64,000 nucleotides of DNA. Source: Lucinisca nassula. Its lineage: Eukaryota > Mollusca > Bivalvia > Lucinida > Lucinidae. Location of the stretch: NCBI GenBank assembly GCA_963580285.1, contig CAUZLF010000231.1, positions 17,271 to 81,270 on the forward strand, written 5' to 3'. A program made the translations under genes and the position numbers. The notes under the pieces are model-generated. The model had not been told where the DNA came from, did not search any database, and saw only the letters and a program-made list of their open reading frames with translations. Below, piece by piece: positions 31,500 through 43,479 of this stretch (position 1 is the first letter of the stretch; each line of letters starts with the position of its first letter).

Positions 31500-32540
31500 T
31501 CCCACATTATCTCAAGAGCATTGAATGTGGGTTTTTGTTTGAACCGATTTGTTGAAGCGGTTTTAAAAATCACCCTACAGCTAATGCATCAGGATCACAA
31601 GTCCGTGAATAGAAGGCCCCTCTAATCCCCACAGTATATAGAGCACATTGGGTTTACGAGGTATTCCTTTTTTCCTTATTTTTGCTCCAAAACATAGATT
31701 ACGGGTACTCCTTAAAACTGTCTGGACAGGGCGGTCCTAATGAGCATTTTTTTTTTTAGAAAATGGGATTTACGGGGAATTCATTATTTTTTTTTATTTT
31801 TGTTCTAAAACATAGATTGCGGATACCCGTTAAAACCGTATTACCAAGGTGGTTCTAATGAGCAGTCATAAATCTATAAATATGGCAGAATTAAAAAAAA
31901 AAACATTTTCATCTGAGAAACGTTAGTTTTAGAGACATTTAGCGCACGGGAGCGTAATCATAATGGTTTGATGCAGATATAAGCGCGAATGATAATTATC
32001 TTTTTATTATTTTTATTTTTCGTCTGAATATTATGGAAGAATGCAGCTTGTCTCGTGCCTCTATTTTCCTAAAGCGAATTATGAAATAGAACGCGTTAAT
32101 CAGTATTTGTTAATTAATACCCCTGCAACCCAACTTTTTTGAAAAACAAAGTACACGGCGGTTATAACGAGCTTTGTTGAATCTATGTTCCGAGCATAAA
32201 ATTGATAAGTTTTCACTCGAAAATAAGAATAACTATTTTGGAGATTTCATCTTCAACGGTACTTTACAAAAACACGCCTATTCAAATATATTGAAAGTTT
32301 TGTCACCAAAAAATTGAAAATTTTCTGACAAAATATCCGATATCTTGCATTTTTTTCTGCTCTAAACATGGATTGCTGATCTTCACCGAACGTGAACCTA
32401 AACATAGATTGCTGGTCCTCGTTAGAACCGCTTCGAGCAGAAATAGGAAACCGTTAAACCCAGTTGTACTTTATGAAAATGGGGTTCAAGGGGCTCAACA
32501 TTATATACACACTTTTCATGATGATCTTAAGAAAATAATC
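31500..32540. repeat. cluster of decayed hairpin elements
   Basis: At least four worn HP cores: TTGAATGTGGGTTTTTGTTT (31524), ATAGATTACGGGTACTCCTT (31690), ATAGATTGCGGATACCCGTT (31812), GATTGCTGGTCCTCGTTAGA (32407). Poly-T and poly-A runs separate them. Confidence 0.5.
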
Positions 32541-32589
32541 TGACATTGGCGATTTATCCAAATCGCAGCTGTTAACCTGTGTGCGTTTG

Positions 32590-32605
32590 TGTGTTCGCGC
32601 GCGTG

Positions 32606-32660
<55 letters not shown>
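32590..32660. repeat. (GT)n microsatellite
   Basis: About 27 GT units interrupted once by GCGCGCGTGCA. Confidence 0.95.
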
Positions 32661-33019
32661 AAAAACGGTGACGGATATTCATGTCTGTAAACCCAAATTT
32701 TGCGCTTAAGGAAGGTTTACGTGAGTGTTTGTTGCATAAAGTAATATAACAGACTAAAATATCCCTTATGGCCATGCTCATGACATACATGAGAAGATAA
32801 AAAGGAAAGAAACATAACCATCAGGTTAACAAGTCCGTGAAATGAAGTTCCCCATAGACCCCACTTTATCAAGAAAAAACTGGGGTTGACGGGGGAATTC
32901 ATTATTATTATTATTATTGTCTGCTGACATGCCGGCAGACCTTTTCCAAAATCTTAGCCTCCACAGAAGTCACATACCTGTATCGTAGGTGACCTAGCGT
33001 CCATAAGACGTCTAGTCCA

Positions 33020-33293
33020 GCCCCGCCCCGCCCATTGGGGCTTGAAGAAATAGATGGCTGCATGATGCTTCCACGCAGAGCTGAAACCAACCGCACGTGA
33101 GTACTAAGCGTGCCCAGGAAAAGTGGTGCGAGTTGGACCGTCCATGCATATAAACCATATTGGATTTATTAGGCGGCAGGGCTTGAGATGTCATATCTCA
33201 ATGTCGGGAATAAGTCCCACAATATCGGAACAACGTCTCAAATGACACAGTGTTGACGGGGCCGTAAAACCCCAAATCAAACAAACAAATAAA
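33020..33293 (+). mobile_element. SINE family B
   Basis: CCGCCCATTGGGGCTTGAAG start, all body blocks, tail GTGTTGACGGGGCCGTAAAA and CAAA repeats. 32815-32905 before it is a HP2 end. Confidence 0.75.
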
Positions 33294-33599
33294 CGACGTC
33301 TAGTCGGTGTCGCATGGGCGTCGATGCAACATCTTGTTTTGACGCTAATGCGACGTTAACTTGCTGCATGAGATTTGGTAGCTTCTAACAGGTATGTCGC
33401 CTACATGTAGCCTGAGAACTTGTATTGTGTAAGACAATGTCCCATCCAGTAATTCACTTTTTAAAATTTATGCTATTCTTCACTTATGTGTCTGTCTATA
33501 TATGTTTTATCATGATGAGCTGCATAAGCTTAAGCGAATAAAATTTGATTGATTGATTGATTGATTGATTATCTTTCTTATTTCTGTTCAAAGACGACG

Positions 33600-33905
33600 G
33601 TACGACCCCGCCCATCGGGGCTTGAAGAAATATATGGGCTGCATGATGCTTCCACGAGGAGCTGAGTCCGACCCACACACGAGTACTGGTAAACTGCTTA
33701 GAGGATCTAAGCCTGCCCAGGCAAAGCGGTGTGAGTGTCGGACCGTCCATGCTTATAAACCCTATTGGTTTTATTGAGCGGTAGGGCTTGAGATGTCATT
33801 TCATCTCAATGTCGGGTAAAAGTCCCACAACATTGGAAGCAACGTCTTCAAAATGACCTTTACAGTGTTGATGGGGACGTTAAACCTCAAATCAAACAAA
33901 CAAAT
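33600..33905 (+). mobile_element. SINE family B, near complete
   Basis: Starts CCCCGCCCATCGGGGCTTGA and runs to CAAACAAACAAA. Preceded by a (TTGA)n run at 33550-33569. Confidence 0.8.
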
Positions 33906-34460
33906 CAAAGACGTCGGTCGTGGGTGCACATTGGCGCCGCCTCAATGAACCAGTTCGGACGAGCACCATCAGCATATCGTTTGAATATTGATCGATTGAT
34001 TGTTTTTCTTATTTCTGTTCAAAGATATCGGTCGTGGGTACTCATTAGCACCGCCTCAATGAACCGGTTCGAACGAGCACCATCAGCCTATCTTTTGCAT
34101 ATGCATAAGAATAGTATCACAGATGTTCATCAGTAAACATGCTAAAAATGCCCTATGTCACACAGATGTTTGATCATAATGAAAGATGAAGACACATGAT
34201 TTTATTTGCTTCTGATGCAACTGCCGGGTGAAAAAGTAACAAGTGCGTTTTATGGAAATAACATAACTTTATATATACAATTTTCTGGGTTAACAGTTAT
34301 ATACATTGCTATAATATTTCTCCTCAAAAGCGTGGATTGTGGGTACTCGTTAGATCCGCCTCCATTGAATGGTTGTAACGAGCACAGACATTATATGTTT
34401 GGTCCCATTACTGTAATATTGTTGAGCATGAAACATTTTTATTACTTAGGGGCCAGATTA
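33906..34460. repeat. hairpin fragments
   Basis: Two tandem copies of an 85-bp piece (TCGGTCGTGGGT, ATGAACC, TCGAACGAGCACCATCAGC at 33915 and 34028), then a worn HP copy with GGATTGTGGGTACTCGTTAG at 34332. Confidence 0.5.
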
Positions 34461-34665
34461 TATGAAAGAAGCAGTTTCATCCCACGAGTGTGTTAGGGAA
34501 GTGTATCCAAATTAGCAATAAATAAATTAATACCACAGAAAAAGTAAACGCTCAGTTTTTCGAAATAGAAGAAAGAATCAAGGTAACGACGTTGGTTCGT
34601 TATACTGTGACGCGGCAAAGTACGTAGTCGACTCTTCATTCTGTGTACATGTCAATTCGCTCTAT

Positions 34666-34953
34666 GCTTGAAGAAATATATGGGCTGCATGATGCTTCCA
34701 CGCAGAGCTGAATCCAGCCCGCATACTAGTACTGGTAAACCGCTTAGAGGATCTAAGCCTGTCCAGGAACCGCAGTGCGAGGCGGACCGTCCATGCTAAT
34801 AAACGCTATTGGTTTCATTGGGCGACAGGGCTTGAGATGTCATTTCATCTCAGTGTCGGGTAAAAGTCCCACAAAATTGGAAGCAACGTCTCCAAAATGA
34901 CATTTACAGTGTTGACGGGGACGTTAAACCTCAAATCAAACAAACAAACAATA
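34666..34953 (+). mobile_element. SINE family B
   Basis: Lacks the first 15 bases; body and CAAA tail intact. Confidence 0.75.
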
Positions 34954-35099
34954 CACATCTTACGTAATCCGGTTTCAAAGACTATCCTAGTCCAAGCTGT
35001 TAAGCTATTTTCGATTTTTGCCCTCAGTCAACTTTTTGGAAAATGTAACGCTGGACATACGCTGCATAACGTATGGCATTCCCGATTTTGTTTTCTGTC

Positions 35100-35514
35100 G
35101 GATTCAGTAATAATAATGATAATAATAATAATATTAACAATAATTATAATAATGACACTCATCATCATCCAACGCTGGTGTGGATGTACATGTATATGGA
35201 AATAGTGTAGACCATAATTGGGTGAAATAGTGACAAGTGAAGACAATAAAAAACATGTAAGGAAATAACACACACACGCGGTCGCGCACTTTATATAGTA
35301 AACTGGAATTAACAGAAATATACATTATTTTTTTCATTTTTCTGCCCATAAACGTTGTTTGTGGCCACTCGTTAGATCTGTCTCACTGGGGCGGTTGTAA
35401 CGAACACCTACAATCTAAATTTGGATTGAGATGAAAACTACTTTTCATCTGAAAACTACGTTCTAATGATGTGACAGTTGAAATTTTAGCACTCGGGTGA
35501 TAAATAAATAAATA

Positions 35515-35553
<39 letters not shown>

Positions 35554-35560
35554 AACATAT
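35100..35560. repeat. (AAT)n, HP fragment and (AAAT)n
   Basis: Simple repeat 35105-35155; HP core TTTGTGGCCACTCGTTAGAT at 35349; AAAT repeat 35500-35560. Confidence 0.55.
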
Positions 35561-35844
35561 AAATAAAACATTTAGTACAACGGAAAAACCACTTTATCGA
35601 AATCGGACAACACAAATACCGACATTTCCCTATAGGTTTCTTTTGCCGTGACGCGTCTCAGTATGTACCTGTCTTTCCGCTGCTAACCTAATGCCCTGCA
35701 GGTAACCGCACATCTTCTCAATACCGTCCCGTGTAATCCGATATCAAAGAGCTGCCTTGTTCAATATACAGATTCCTCATTAATACGTTCGTGGGAAAAA
35801 TAAGCAGGAAATAACCATAGTAACGTTGTTGAGTTGAATAATAA

Positions 35845-36008
35845 TGTGAGTGAGTGTTTGAGTTTTACGTCCCACCAACAGCTAAGGTCATACGGAGACG
35901 GGACCTCGATTTAAAGACTCATCCGAAAGTCTGGAGAAGCCCGGGATCGAACCTGCGACCCCTGGTTTACAAGGCGAGTAGCGTAACCACTCGTCCACGG
36001 AGGCTTCT
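35845..36008 (-). mobile_element. tRNA-derived SINE, family F
   Basis: Minus strand: CTCCGTGGACGAGTGGTTAC (box A-like) and GGTTCGATCCCGG (box B-like), then CGAGGTCCCGTCTCCGTATG and a TAAAACTCAAACACTCACTC end. 35561-35844 before it shows nothing. Confidence 0.7.
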
Positions 36009-36159
36009 AAGAATAATAATGTATTATAAAATCAAAATACACCATGTTTTAATAATATTTTTAAACTACACAACACCCGACGTGTGTGTGTGTGGGGGGG
36101 GGGGGGAGGGTGTTAAATCATTCGCATATACAACTCGCAGTGGTAAACATAACTGACGT

Positions 36160-36163
36160 ACGT

Positions 36164-36204
<41 letters not shown>

Positions 36205-36266
36205 GTGTGACCACCGTCATCATCAACATCATCATCATCATCATCATCATCATATATGACGTACGT

Positions 36267-36331
<65 letters not shown>
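36160..36331. repeat. (ATC)n microsatellite
   Basis: Three ATC tracts separated by TGTGTGACCA and TATGACGTACGT spacers. Confidence 0.95.
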
Positions 36332-36401
36332 GTGTGACCAGCGAGGATAAAGCCTAAACTACGCACATATATACAAATTCTACTAGAGAACCATTGGTTA
36401 C

Positions 36402-36665
36402 ACATGTGGTCGGTCTCGGTGACCCGGTCTGATGATCACAGAGCAGTGGGTTCTATCCCCGATGGGCCCAGTAAACTTCTTTCGTGGTGATTGATCCTGA
36501 AATATCCCTCGCTTCCACCGATTCTAAAGGGCAAGATGCAACTTTCTGGTGATATAATGTGTAATGTGCTGATCAAATGGTGTTGGTCCAGGAAACTATA
36601 AGTGGCTTAGAAACTGACTGGCCGGCTCGATATGACCTTAATATAGCTAACTGGACGGTAACAGC
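36402..36665 (+). mobile_element. SINE family A, divergent
   Basis: Head GTCTCGGTGACCCGGTCTGA, body TTCGTGGTGATTGATCCTGA and GACTGGCCGGCTCGATATGA. More diverged than other copies. Confidence 0.55.
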
Positions 36666-36742
36666 GAAGCATGCGAAAGCCTAGGAATACGCAATCTGAT
36701 ATTAGTTTTCCCTAAAACAAACTGGAACACTTGCTTTATGCA

Positions 36743-37425
36743 GGCCTCGGAAGCATAGTCTGATGCGCGTCTGACTGGTGATCAGGGTTTGCGAGTTCGG
36801 TACCTGCCGGCCGGGCAACATTAATTCGTGGGTCTGTAGCAGTCTGACGCGCGTCTGACTGGTGATCAGGGGTTGCGAGTTCGGTACCTGCCGGCCGCGC
36901 AACATTAATTCGTGGGTCTGTAGCAGTCTGATGCGCGTCTGACTGGTGACCACAGGTTGCGAGTTCGGTACCTGCCGACCGGGCAACATTAATTCGTGGG
37001 TCTGTAGCACAGTCTGATGCGCATCTGACTGGTGATCAGATGTCGCGGGTTCGGTACCCTCTGGTCGGGTAACATTAATTCGTGGATCTGTCTCACAGTC
37101 TGGTGTGCGTCTTGCTGGTGATCAGGATTCGCGGGTTGGTATACCTGCCGGTCGGACAACGTTAATTCGGGGACCTGTAGTACCGTCTGATGTACGTCTG
37201 ACTGTTGATCAGGTGTCGCGGGTTCGGTAGCTGCCGGTCGGACAACGTTAATTCGGGGACCTGTAGTACAGTCTGATGTACGTCTGGCTGTTGATCAGGT
37301 GTCGCGGGTTAGGTAGCTGCCGGTCGGGCGACATTAATTCGAGGATCTGTAGCTCAGTCTGATGCGCGTCTAGCTGGTAATCAGGGGTCGCAAGTTCTGC
37401 CAGCCGGGCAACATTCTTACTCCTT
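36743..37425 (+). repeat. tandem array of eight SINE A heads
   Basis: Eight units spaced 84-87 bp, anchored at TGATGCGCGTCTG-like words at 36761, 36845, 36929, 37015, 37101, 37188, 37274 and 37360. Each holds GACTGGTGATCAGG and GGGTTCGGTACCTGCCGG plus ACATTAATTCGTGG-CTGTAG. The SINE body is absent between units. Frames across it are artefacts. Confidence 0.85.
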
Positions 37426-37538
37426 TTCCAAAAACATAGATTGTGGGCACTCGTTAGAACCGTCTGACTGATGCAGTTTTACCAGAACCTGTAATCTCTG
37501 GAAAATGTGACAATTTTGCATCCTAAAATGTTAGTGGA

Positions 37539-37847
37539 CATAATGGTTTGTTTGGATTGGAGTTTAACGGCCCAGTCAACACTATTTAGGTCATTTTTGA
37601 GCCGGTCAGTTTACCTATCCACACTTTCCTGGGCAGGCTTATACGTAAGTGGTTAACCAGTACAGTGCACATTCTTCCGCCAGAAACTGACAACTGCCCT
37701 TCTTGAATCAGCGGAAGGGAGAGAATGACCGTAGGAAAGATTTCATGATCAATCTCCACGAAAGAATGTTGCCGACCCCGGCGGGAGTCGAACCCGCGTC
37801 CTCCTGATCACCAGTCAGACGCGCATCCGACTGAGCCAACGAGCCGG
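37539..37847 (-). mobile_element. SINE family A, complete
   Basis: Minus strand runs from TGGCTCAGTCGGATGCGCGT through GGGTTCGACTCCCGCCGGG to the CAAACAAAC tail. Box B is close to consensus, so it is a young copy. Confidence 0.8.
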
Positions 37848-37969
37848 CGGACATAATGGTATCAGACCGGTTGACATAGCGAATGAAACAGAAACAAAAC
37901 AAAAAACAAAAAAAAAAAACAAAAAAAAAAAAAACGGACAGTTTTCCGACGATAAAAAACAATGATATT

Positions 37970-38320
37970 TGTTTGATATATTATCAAACATTGTGTTTGG
38001 TGTTCGGTAACGAGTACCCACAATCTATGTTTTAATTTCTAAATTAGCAAAAATAAAGAAAATATTGTAGATCCCTGTAACCCCATACCTTTGTCTCAAC
38101 GATGTAGGATGCTAAGGAGCACTCATAATCTGTGTTTCGAGCAAAAAAGATGGTTATTAAGGCGATGCTATCGACTTGACACAATTCATGATTTCCAAAA
38201 AAATAACAACGCACAAACCGTATTGAGGCTCCACGTTAGATCCGCCTCTATGAACAGCACGAGAATTATCATATGTCATACACGGTGAAGAGAGAGTGTG
38301 TGTGTGTGTGTGTGGGTTAG
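37970..38320. repeat. HP fragments and (GT)n
   Basis: CGAGTACCCACAATCTATGT at 38009 and GGAGCACTCATAATC at 38117 are HP half-arms. 38296-38314 is a GT run. 37900-37936 is A-rich. Confidence 0.45.
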
Positions 38321-38485
38321 AAGGTAGTTGATGACAATTTAGGATAAACGTCTTCATTTCTCCGAAAAAAATGTTGTGGATATTAATGGGTTTTGCCTCA
38401 CCGAGGCAATTCGAATCACTACCCCTCAATCTCACATTTAACTAGAGTTCTGCATGTCAGAATGCAATATATGTATACGAGTCGA

Positions 38486-38870
38486 AATAAACGAAAATAG
38501 CAGACTCGGTTTTACTGAGTTTGTTCGTGACCAGTACTGATTTGTTTGTTTGATCTGAGGTTTAACGTCCCCGTCAACACTGTAAATGTCATTTTGGAGA
38601 CGTTGCTTCCAATTTTGTGGGACTTTTACCCGACATTGAGATGAAATGACATATCAAGCCCTGTCGCCCAATGAAACCAATAGGGTTTATTAGCATGGGC
38701 GGTCCGCCTCGCACCGTCGTTCCTGGACAGGCTTAGATTCTCTAAGTCGTTTACCGGTACTAGTGTGCGGGCCGGATTTAGCTCTGCGTGGAAGCATCAT
38801 GCAGCCCATATATTTCTTCAATGATCAGTACTGAAATGTGAAAACCGCTTACAGGAAGGCTGGCCGTCCC
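38486..38870 (-). mobile_element. SINE family B inserted in ribozyme-repeat sister element
   Basis: The sister element (GAAAATAGCAGACTCGGTTT) is cut at 38541 by an inverted SINE B and resumes with GATCAGTACTGAAATGTG near 38823. The insertion is bordered by GACCAGTACTGA and GATCAGTACTGA, a likely 12-bp target duplication. Confidence 0.7.
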
Positions 38871-39189
38871 TACATATAAACCATTTTTGTTTGTTTGGAC
38901 GACAGGGCTTGAGATGTCATTTCATCTCAATGTATGGTAAAAAACACACACACACTCAAAATGGGAATCAATGCCTCAAAAATAAAATAGTGTTTAAGGT
39001 GGCGTAAATTCAAAATATCAGATTTTTTCACGAGTGCGAAGCGTGAGTGAAAATTCTGATGTTTTAGACAAAATTTGTTTGGCATTTATGAAAAAAGAAT
39101 ATTGAAAAAGTAGTCCAGGCTGCCACTGTGAAGATATCGCGATCATATTTATTGTTCACAATAGGAACATACCGTGTTTTCACGACATC
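38871..39189. other. no clear element
   Basis: A SINE B middle fragment near 38905-38945; the rest is unassigned. Confidence 0.35.
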
Positions 39190-39722
39190 ATGAAAACAAG
39201 CCTATATTTTTTGAGCCCTTAAACCAAACCTTTATATAATATTACTGGAATTTACATGGGTTTACATCATCGCGTGAAAAAGTCCGTGAAATGAACACCC
39301 CCTTAAACCTCACTTTATATCGAGAAAATGGGGGTGAACGGGGGTTTAGATTATTTTTTCTTATTTCTGCTCCAAGACATAGGTTGTGGGTACTCGTTAG
39401 AACCTTCGCATTGAGGCGGTTCCAACGAGCACCCACAACCTATATTTGCAGCATAAATGAAAAATATCACGGATTTTCATTAGAAAAGTTGCCATTTTGG
39501 AGATCTGAAAAAGAAATCCACTATGTCGCACGGGTGTGTTATTGTGATATTTCTTCTTAATTCTGCTTATAACATAGATGGTGGTTACTCGTTAGAACGC
39601 CTCACCGAGGCGACTCTAACGAGTTCTCACAATCTATGCTTTGAGCAGAAATATAAAACTATAATACTTTTCTTAGATTTTTGGTAAAATTTTCAAAATA
39701 CGAAAGTGCGTGTTTTTGTAAT
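39190..39722. repeat. HP1 interrupted by HP2
   Basis: HP1 left part 39190-39266 (ATCATGAAAACAAGCCTATA) and right part 39549-39722 (core TGGTTACTCGTTAGAACGCC, end GCGTGTTTTTGTAATG). A complete HP2 fills 39267-39548, ends ATCATCGCGTGAAAAAGTCC and CACGGGTGTGTTATTGTGAT. Confidence 0.7.
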
Positions 39723-39892
39723 GAGGTGAAGCGATGATTTTTATTTGTTTCAGATATAAATTGATTTCGCGGCTTAGTATATTATAAAATTAAAAATGAA
39801 ATATTTTCACCGCCGAAATATAAAAAAAAAAGAAAAAATATTAACGTGTGTCTGATTCTGACAGTTCAAATACAATTTATTTTTGTTCCAAT

Positions 39893-40173
39893 ACGAAAAC
39901 AACCCTAATCAAATAAATTGAAAACTTCTACTCTACAACAAAATTGTAAATTTTGGGATAAAAGTTCTGATATTTTTGTCCAAATATCTACTCAAAACAT
40001 AGATTGTGGGTAGTCGTTAGAACCGCCTTGGCGATGCGGGTTTAACGTTTACCCACAGTCTTTATTTGAGTAGAAATAATGTAAAATAATTAACCCTGTC
40101 AAGCCAAGTTTTTCAATACAAAAGTGGTTTTAAGAGAGTCAAATTTATAAAGGCGTGTTTTCGTGATGATTGA
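39893..40173. repeat. hairpin element HP1
   Basis: Left end ATACGAAAACAACCCTAATC, core TTGTGGGTAGTCGTTAGAAC / ACGTTTACCCACAGTC, right end AAAGGCGTGTTTTCGTGATG. Confidence 0.7.
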
Positions 40174-40411
40174 AGAAGACATCTGTCATCTAATGTTAAT
40201 TTGATGACGGATAATTATTGAGATCACATATACTGAAAAATCATGTTAAATGTCAAATTCATTGTATATTTTTTTTTCTCCTAAAATATAGCGGCCGTAC
40301 GTAATGGGTAAGAACAATAAATTCCCTCACAAAAACCATTCGAAAACTATAGAAAACAGAGTCTTCTCGGTTAATGTTTTGTCCATGTATGAAAGGTTCT
40401 TATGTAGTTTG

Positions 40412-40500
40412 TTTTTCACCGGCAAGCATTGAACCCGCGAATCTGGATCAACAGTTAAACGCGCATCCGACTGAGCTACAGAATCCGGAAACATTTTCTT
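40412..40500 (-). mobile_element. SINE family A head fragment
   Basis: TTAAACGCGCATCCGACTGA and CATTGAACCCGCGAATC are the inverse of the tRNA-like boxes. Confidence 0.6.
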
Positions 40501-40615
40501 TCTGTTAAACACAATTTGCTGTTTATTGCAGGAGATCCTCTTTACCTTAAAATCATTTCGCTATTATTTTTTATCTATTTTCTGTTTCATAATAAAAATA
40601 ATCAAAATAGTAATA

Positions 40616-40621
40616 AATAAA

Positions 40622-40663
<42 letters not shown>

Positions 40664-40735
40664 TATTATTATTATTACTATTTATTTTTATTTTTATTCA
40701 TTATTATTAATTATCATTATTATTATTATCATTAA
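40616..40735. repeat. (AAT)n microsatellite
   Basis: AAT units turning into ATT units around 40661, so the tract is itself self-complementary. Confidence 0.95.
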
Positions 40736-40744
40736 AGTGTGTCT

Positions 40745-40980
40745 ACGGGATTTTTATTGGTTAACGAAAAAGAACATATGAAACCAGAAACGGTTTCCAT
40801 GACAGCGTTTTTCGAACGCTAATGTGATTGGTTGATATACGAAACGCTTGAAACGTTTCAGAAACGATGATCTGATTGGTTGAAAATGTAAACGATCGTT
40901 TAAGCGTGGTCTAAACGCTGCGTTTTCAAATCGTTGAAAAGAGTTTTGCATCCGTTTCCGTGGACAACAAAAACTAAATC
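40745..40980. repeat. repeat family H
   Basis: AAACG/CGTTT words with TGATTGGTTGATAT and TCTGATTGGTTGAAAA; relative of 30240-30510. Confidence 0.45.
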
Positions 40981-41880
40981 GCCACTGTAGCTGTGCAGTC
41001 CGGTGTGTGTCTTATCCGCTAGCAAACAAAGAAAACGAGACTGGAAGTCGAAACAATGACACGTCTTGAATAAGCTCAATAAAATCATTCCAGAAGGGCG
41101 CTTCAGCACAAACACATTTAGACATTCTGTGTTTGTTTTTATCAAATATTATTCCATGCACAATATACACGTTTATCAGGACCATATAGTGCACATGGCC
41201 ACAAATCTGGCTTTGTTAAATAAAAACTAACCCCAGCAGAAATACCACATACATTCAACATTTACCTCACGTTTGTACACGGTAAGGTCAAATTTTACTG
41301 ACTGAAACTTCTCCCTTATAGGTATCAACTCTCAACATTATTCAGAACAGGGGATGTGTTGGTTGGTTTTGTGAGCTTCTACTCATTCAGTAATTGCCCT
41401 GGCGCACTTTCTCTGATGCCAGAGGTACGGAAAAAAATGTTGGTGTCAGGAGATGCTCAAGGGGTGGATTTATACAGTATGATGTCCTCCGTACCGTGAT
41501 GTGAACTTGAAGCCCATAAGTTAGGTTCACCCCTACGCGGGTCAGCGATCCAGAACCATATCGGAGACCCTTCACTTTCTGTGTCGCTATGTTGATTTTA
41601 TAAGATTTCTTTTATCATTTAAGTGATATATTTTTATGTTCAGTTTGGGTATTTGATTTAGCTTTTAGGGGCGGCTTGTCATTCGTGCTTCCGTAAAGTA
41701 GTTTAAGAAAATCTGTCCCAGTTGATTTACACAGCAAGATGTGAGATTTGTTTGGGTCGGGAAACCTATGTGTAGCCGAGGATTTTATATGTTTTGAGCA
41801 ATATCTGAACCAAGAGAGAAGATTTGAGCTATGTATAAACAATGTACCCGCTTCTGGCAACCCAGTAGATGCCACTGCTA
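40981..41880. other. no recognised element
   Basis: Only short frames without domains. Confidence 0.35.
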
Positions 41881-42029
41881 ATCCAATACGAAAAAGGTCT
41901 ATTTAAGTATAGTGAAAATTTTATGACCAAAAAATCAAAATGTTCAGACAAAAAATCTGATATTTTTCAAATATTTTCTCAACCTATATTTATAAGCTGA
42001 AATAAGAAAACAAATAGGCATGTCCCCCA

Positions 42030-42124
42030 TAAATGGGTTATCCTTTAGAAGCAAGGAATACACCACAAAACAGGAAAATATGGAGTGTACATGTTTTCTG
42101 GGCCAGACCCTAGCTCTACTGTAT
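42030..42124 (-). mobile_element. ribozyme repeat cut by the gap
   Basis: GGGTTATCCTTTAGAAGCAA to TACATGTTTTCTGGGCCAGA: the hammerhead 3' stem I strand is present, but the next bases diverge and run into the N gap (42125-42147). 41885-42015 before it is HP1-like. Confidence 0.55.
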
Positions 42125-42147
42125 NNNNNNNNNNNNNNNNNNNNNNN
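42125..42147. other. assembly gap (23 N)
   Basis: Unresolved bases; same size as the first gap. Confidence 1.
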
Positions 42148-42149
42148 AG

Positions 42150-42262
42150 AAGATTTAATGATCAATTTCCACGAAAGAATGTTGCCGACCCCGGCAGGTA
42201 TCAAACCCGCGTCCTCCTAATCACCAGTCAGACGCGCATCCGACTGAGCTACCGAGGCTGGT
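42150..42262 (-). mobile_element. SINE family A, 5' part
   Basis: Minus strand head TAGCTCAGTCGGATGCGCGT, box B-like GGTTTGATACCTGCCGG, then the first body block. Confidence 0.7.
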
Positions 42263-42730
42263 GTCTATAGAGTGAACACTAAAGAGTAACATAGTTAAAA
42301 GTCTTGGTCACAACTTCACTGACTTCTTTTAAAGTAATCAAAATGACTGGGAGAGTTAATTTAGGGACTTTATAAAAGGTAGATCGCAACTCAACTCAAA
42401 CAGATATCCACAGTGAGGTATGCGATACCTATGTGGGGAAATGTCTAACAGGATGATTTGCAGCTGGGGAGATAAATATAGGAGCGGACAGCAGCAACTT
42501 AAAGATGCTGCTCGCCCTGCAACATCAACAACTAAAAGTAACAGCGAAAATATCCCACAAAAGATGTTATTTTCACAGTGAGGCAATTAGCCTGGTTGCT
42601 TAACTTGTTGTTTGCATGAGTTCATGGTATTTTAAAGAAGCATTAACAACTTAGGCAAATAATTATAATGCAAGATGGATATCCCATTTGTTGACAGATA
42701 ACAAAACAGGACCCACAAAGCCAATGCTTT
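42263..42730. other. no recognised element
   Basis: Nothing supported. Confidence 0.35.
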
Positions 42731-43365
42731 GATTTGAGGTCTAACGTCCCCGTCAACATTGTATATGTCATTTTGGAGACGTTGCTTCCAATTTTGTGGG
42801 ACTTTTATCCGACATTGAGATGAAAAGACATCTCAAGCCCTGTCGCCCAATGAAACCGATAGCCAGGTGCCGATAGGGTTTATAAGCATGGACGATCAGA
42901 CACACCGCTTTTATATATATTATATATGTGCGCATTTCGGCTCGGGTGTTATAATGACATTGCAATTGAAAGTGGAGGAGGAGAAGAAGAAGAAGAAAAG
43001 AATAAGAAGTTGCAAAATATACACGTGTCTATAATATACACAGCTCTAATGCATATCCGGCCCTCGCCAATCGGGGCTTGAAGAAATAGATAGGCTGCAT
43101 AATGCTTCCACGCAGAGCTGAAACCATCCGCATATGAGTACTGGTAAACTGCTTAGATAATTCAAGCCTGCCCTGGCAAAGAGGTGCGAGTCGGACCGTC
43201 CATGCTTATAAACACTATTGGTTTCATTGGGCGACAGGGCTTGAGATGTCATTTCATGTCAATGTCGGGTAAAAGTCGCACAAAATCGGAAGCAACGTCT
43301 CCAAAATGACATATACAGTGTTGACGGGAACGTTAAACCGCAAATCAAACAAATAAACAAAACTC
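42731..43365. mobile_element. two SINE family B copies, head to head
   Basis: 42731-42905 is inverted and 5'-truncated, ending near a TATATA stretch; 43058-43365 is direct and near complete. A GAAGAA-rich spacer lies between. Confidence 0.7.
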
Positions 43366-43479
43366 TAATGCACATCACACATGGATGGCAGATCACCCTT
43401 CGTTATAGGGATTGCTCTTAAAGGAAAGAATTTGCTTAGGGTGTAAAATACAGTAAAATTCTGCTATTAACCCTTGTCC

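Noticed and set aside
36160..36331. CRISPR-like array
   Set aside because: The spaced repeats are ATC microsatellites; there are no unique regular spacers and the genome is eukaryotic.
36702..37010. Repetitive minus-strand frame (LLQTHELMLPGRQVPNSQ repeats)
   Set aside because: It is the translation of the tandem SINE-head array.
36743..37425. tRNA gene cluster
   Set aside because: Units share the tRNA-like SINE head, lack a conserved acceptor stem, and match the SINE A consensus.
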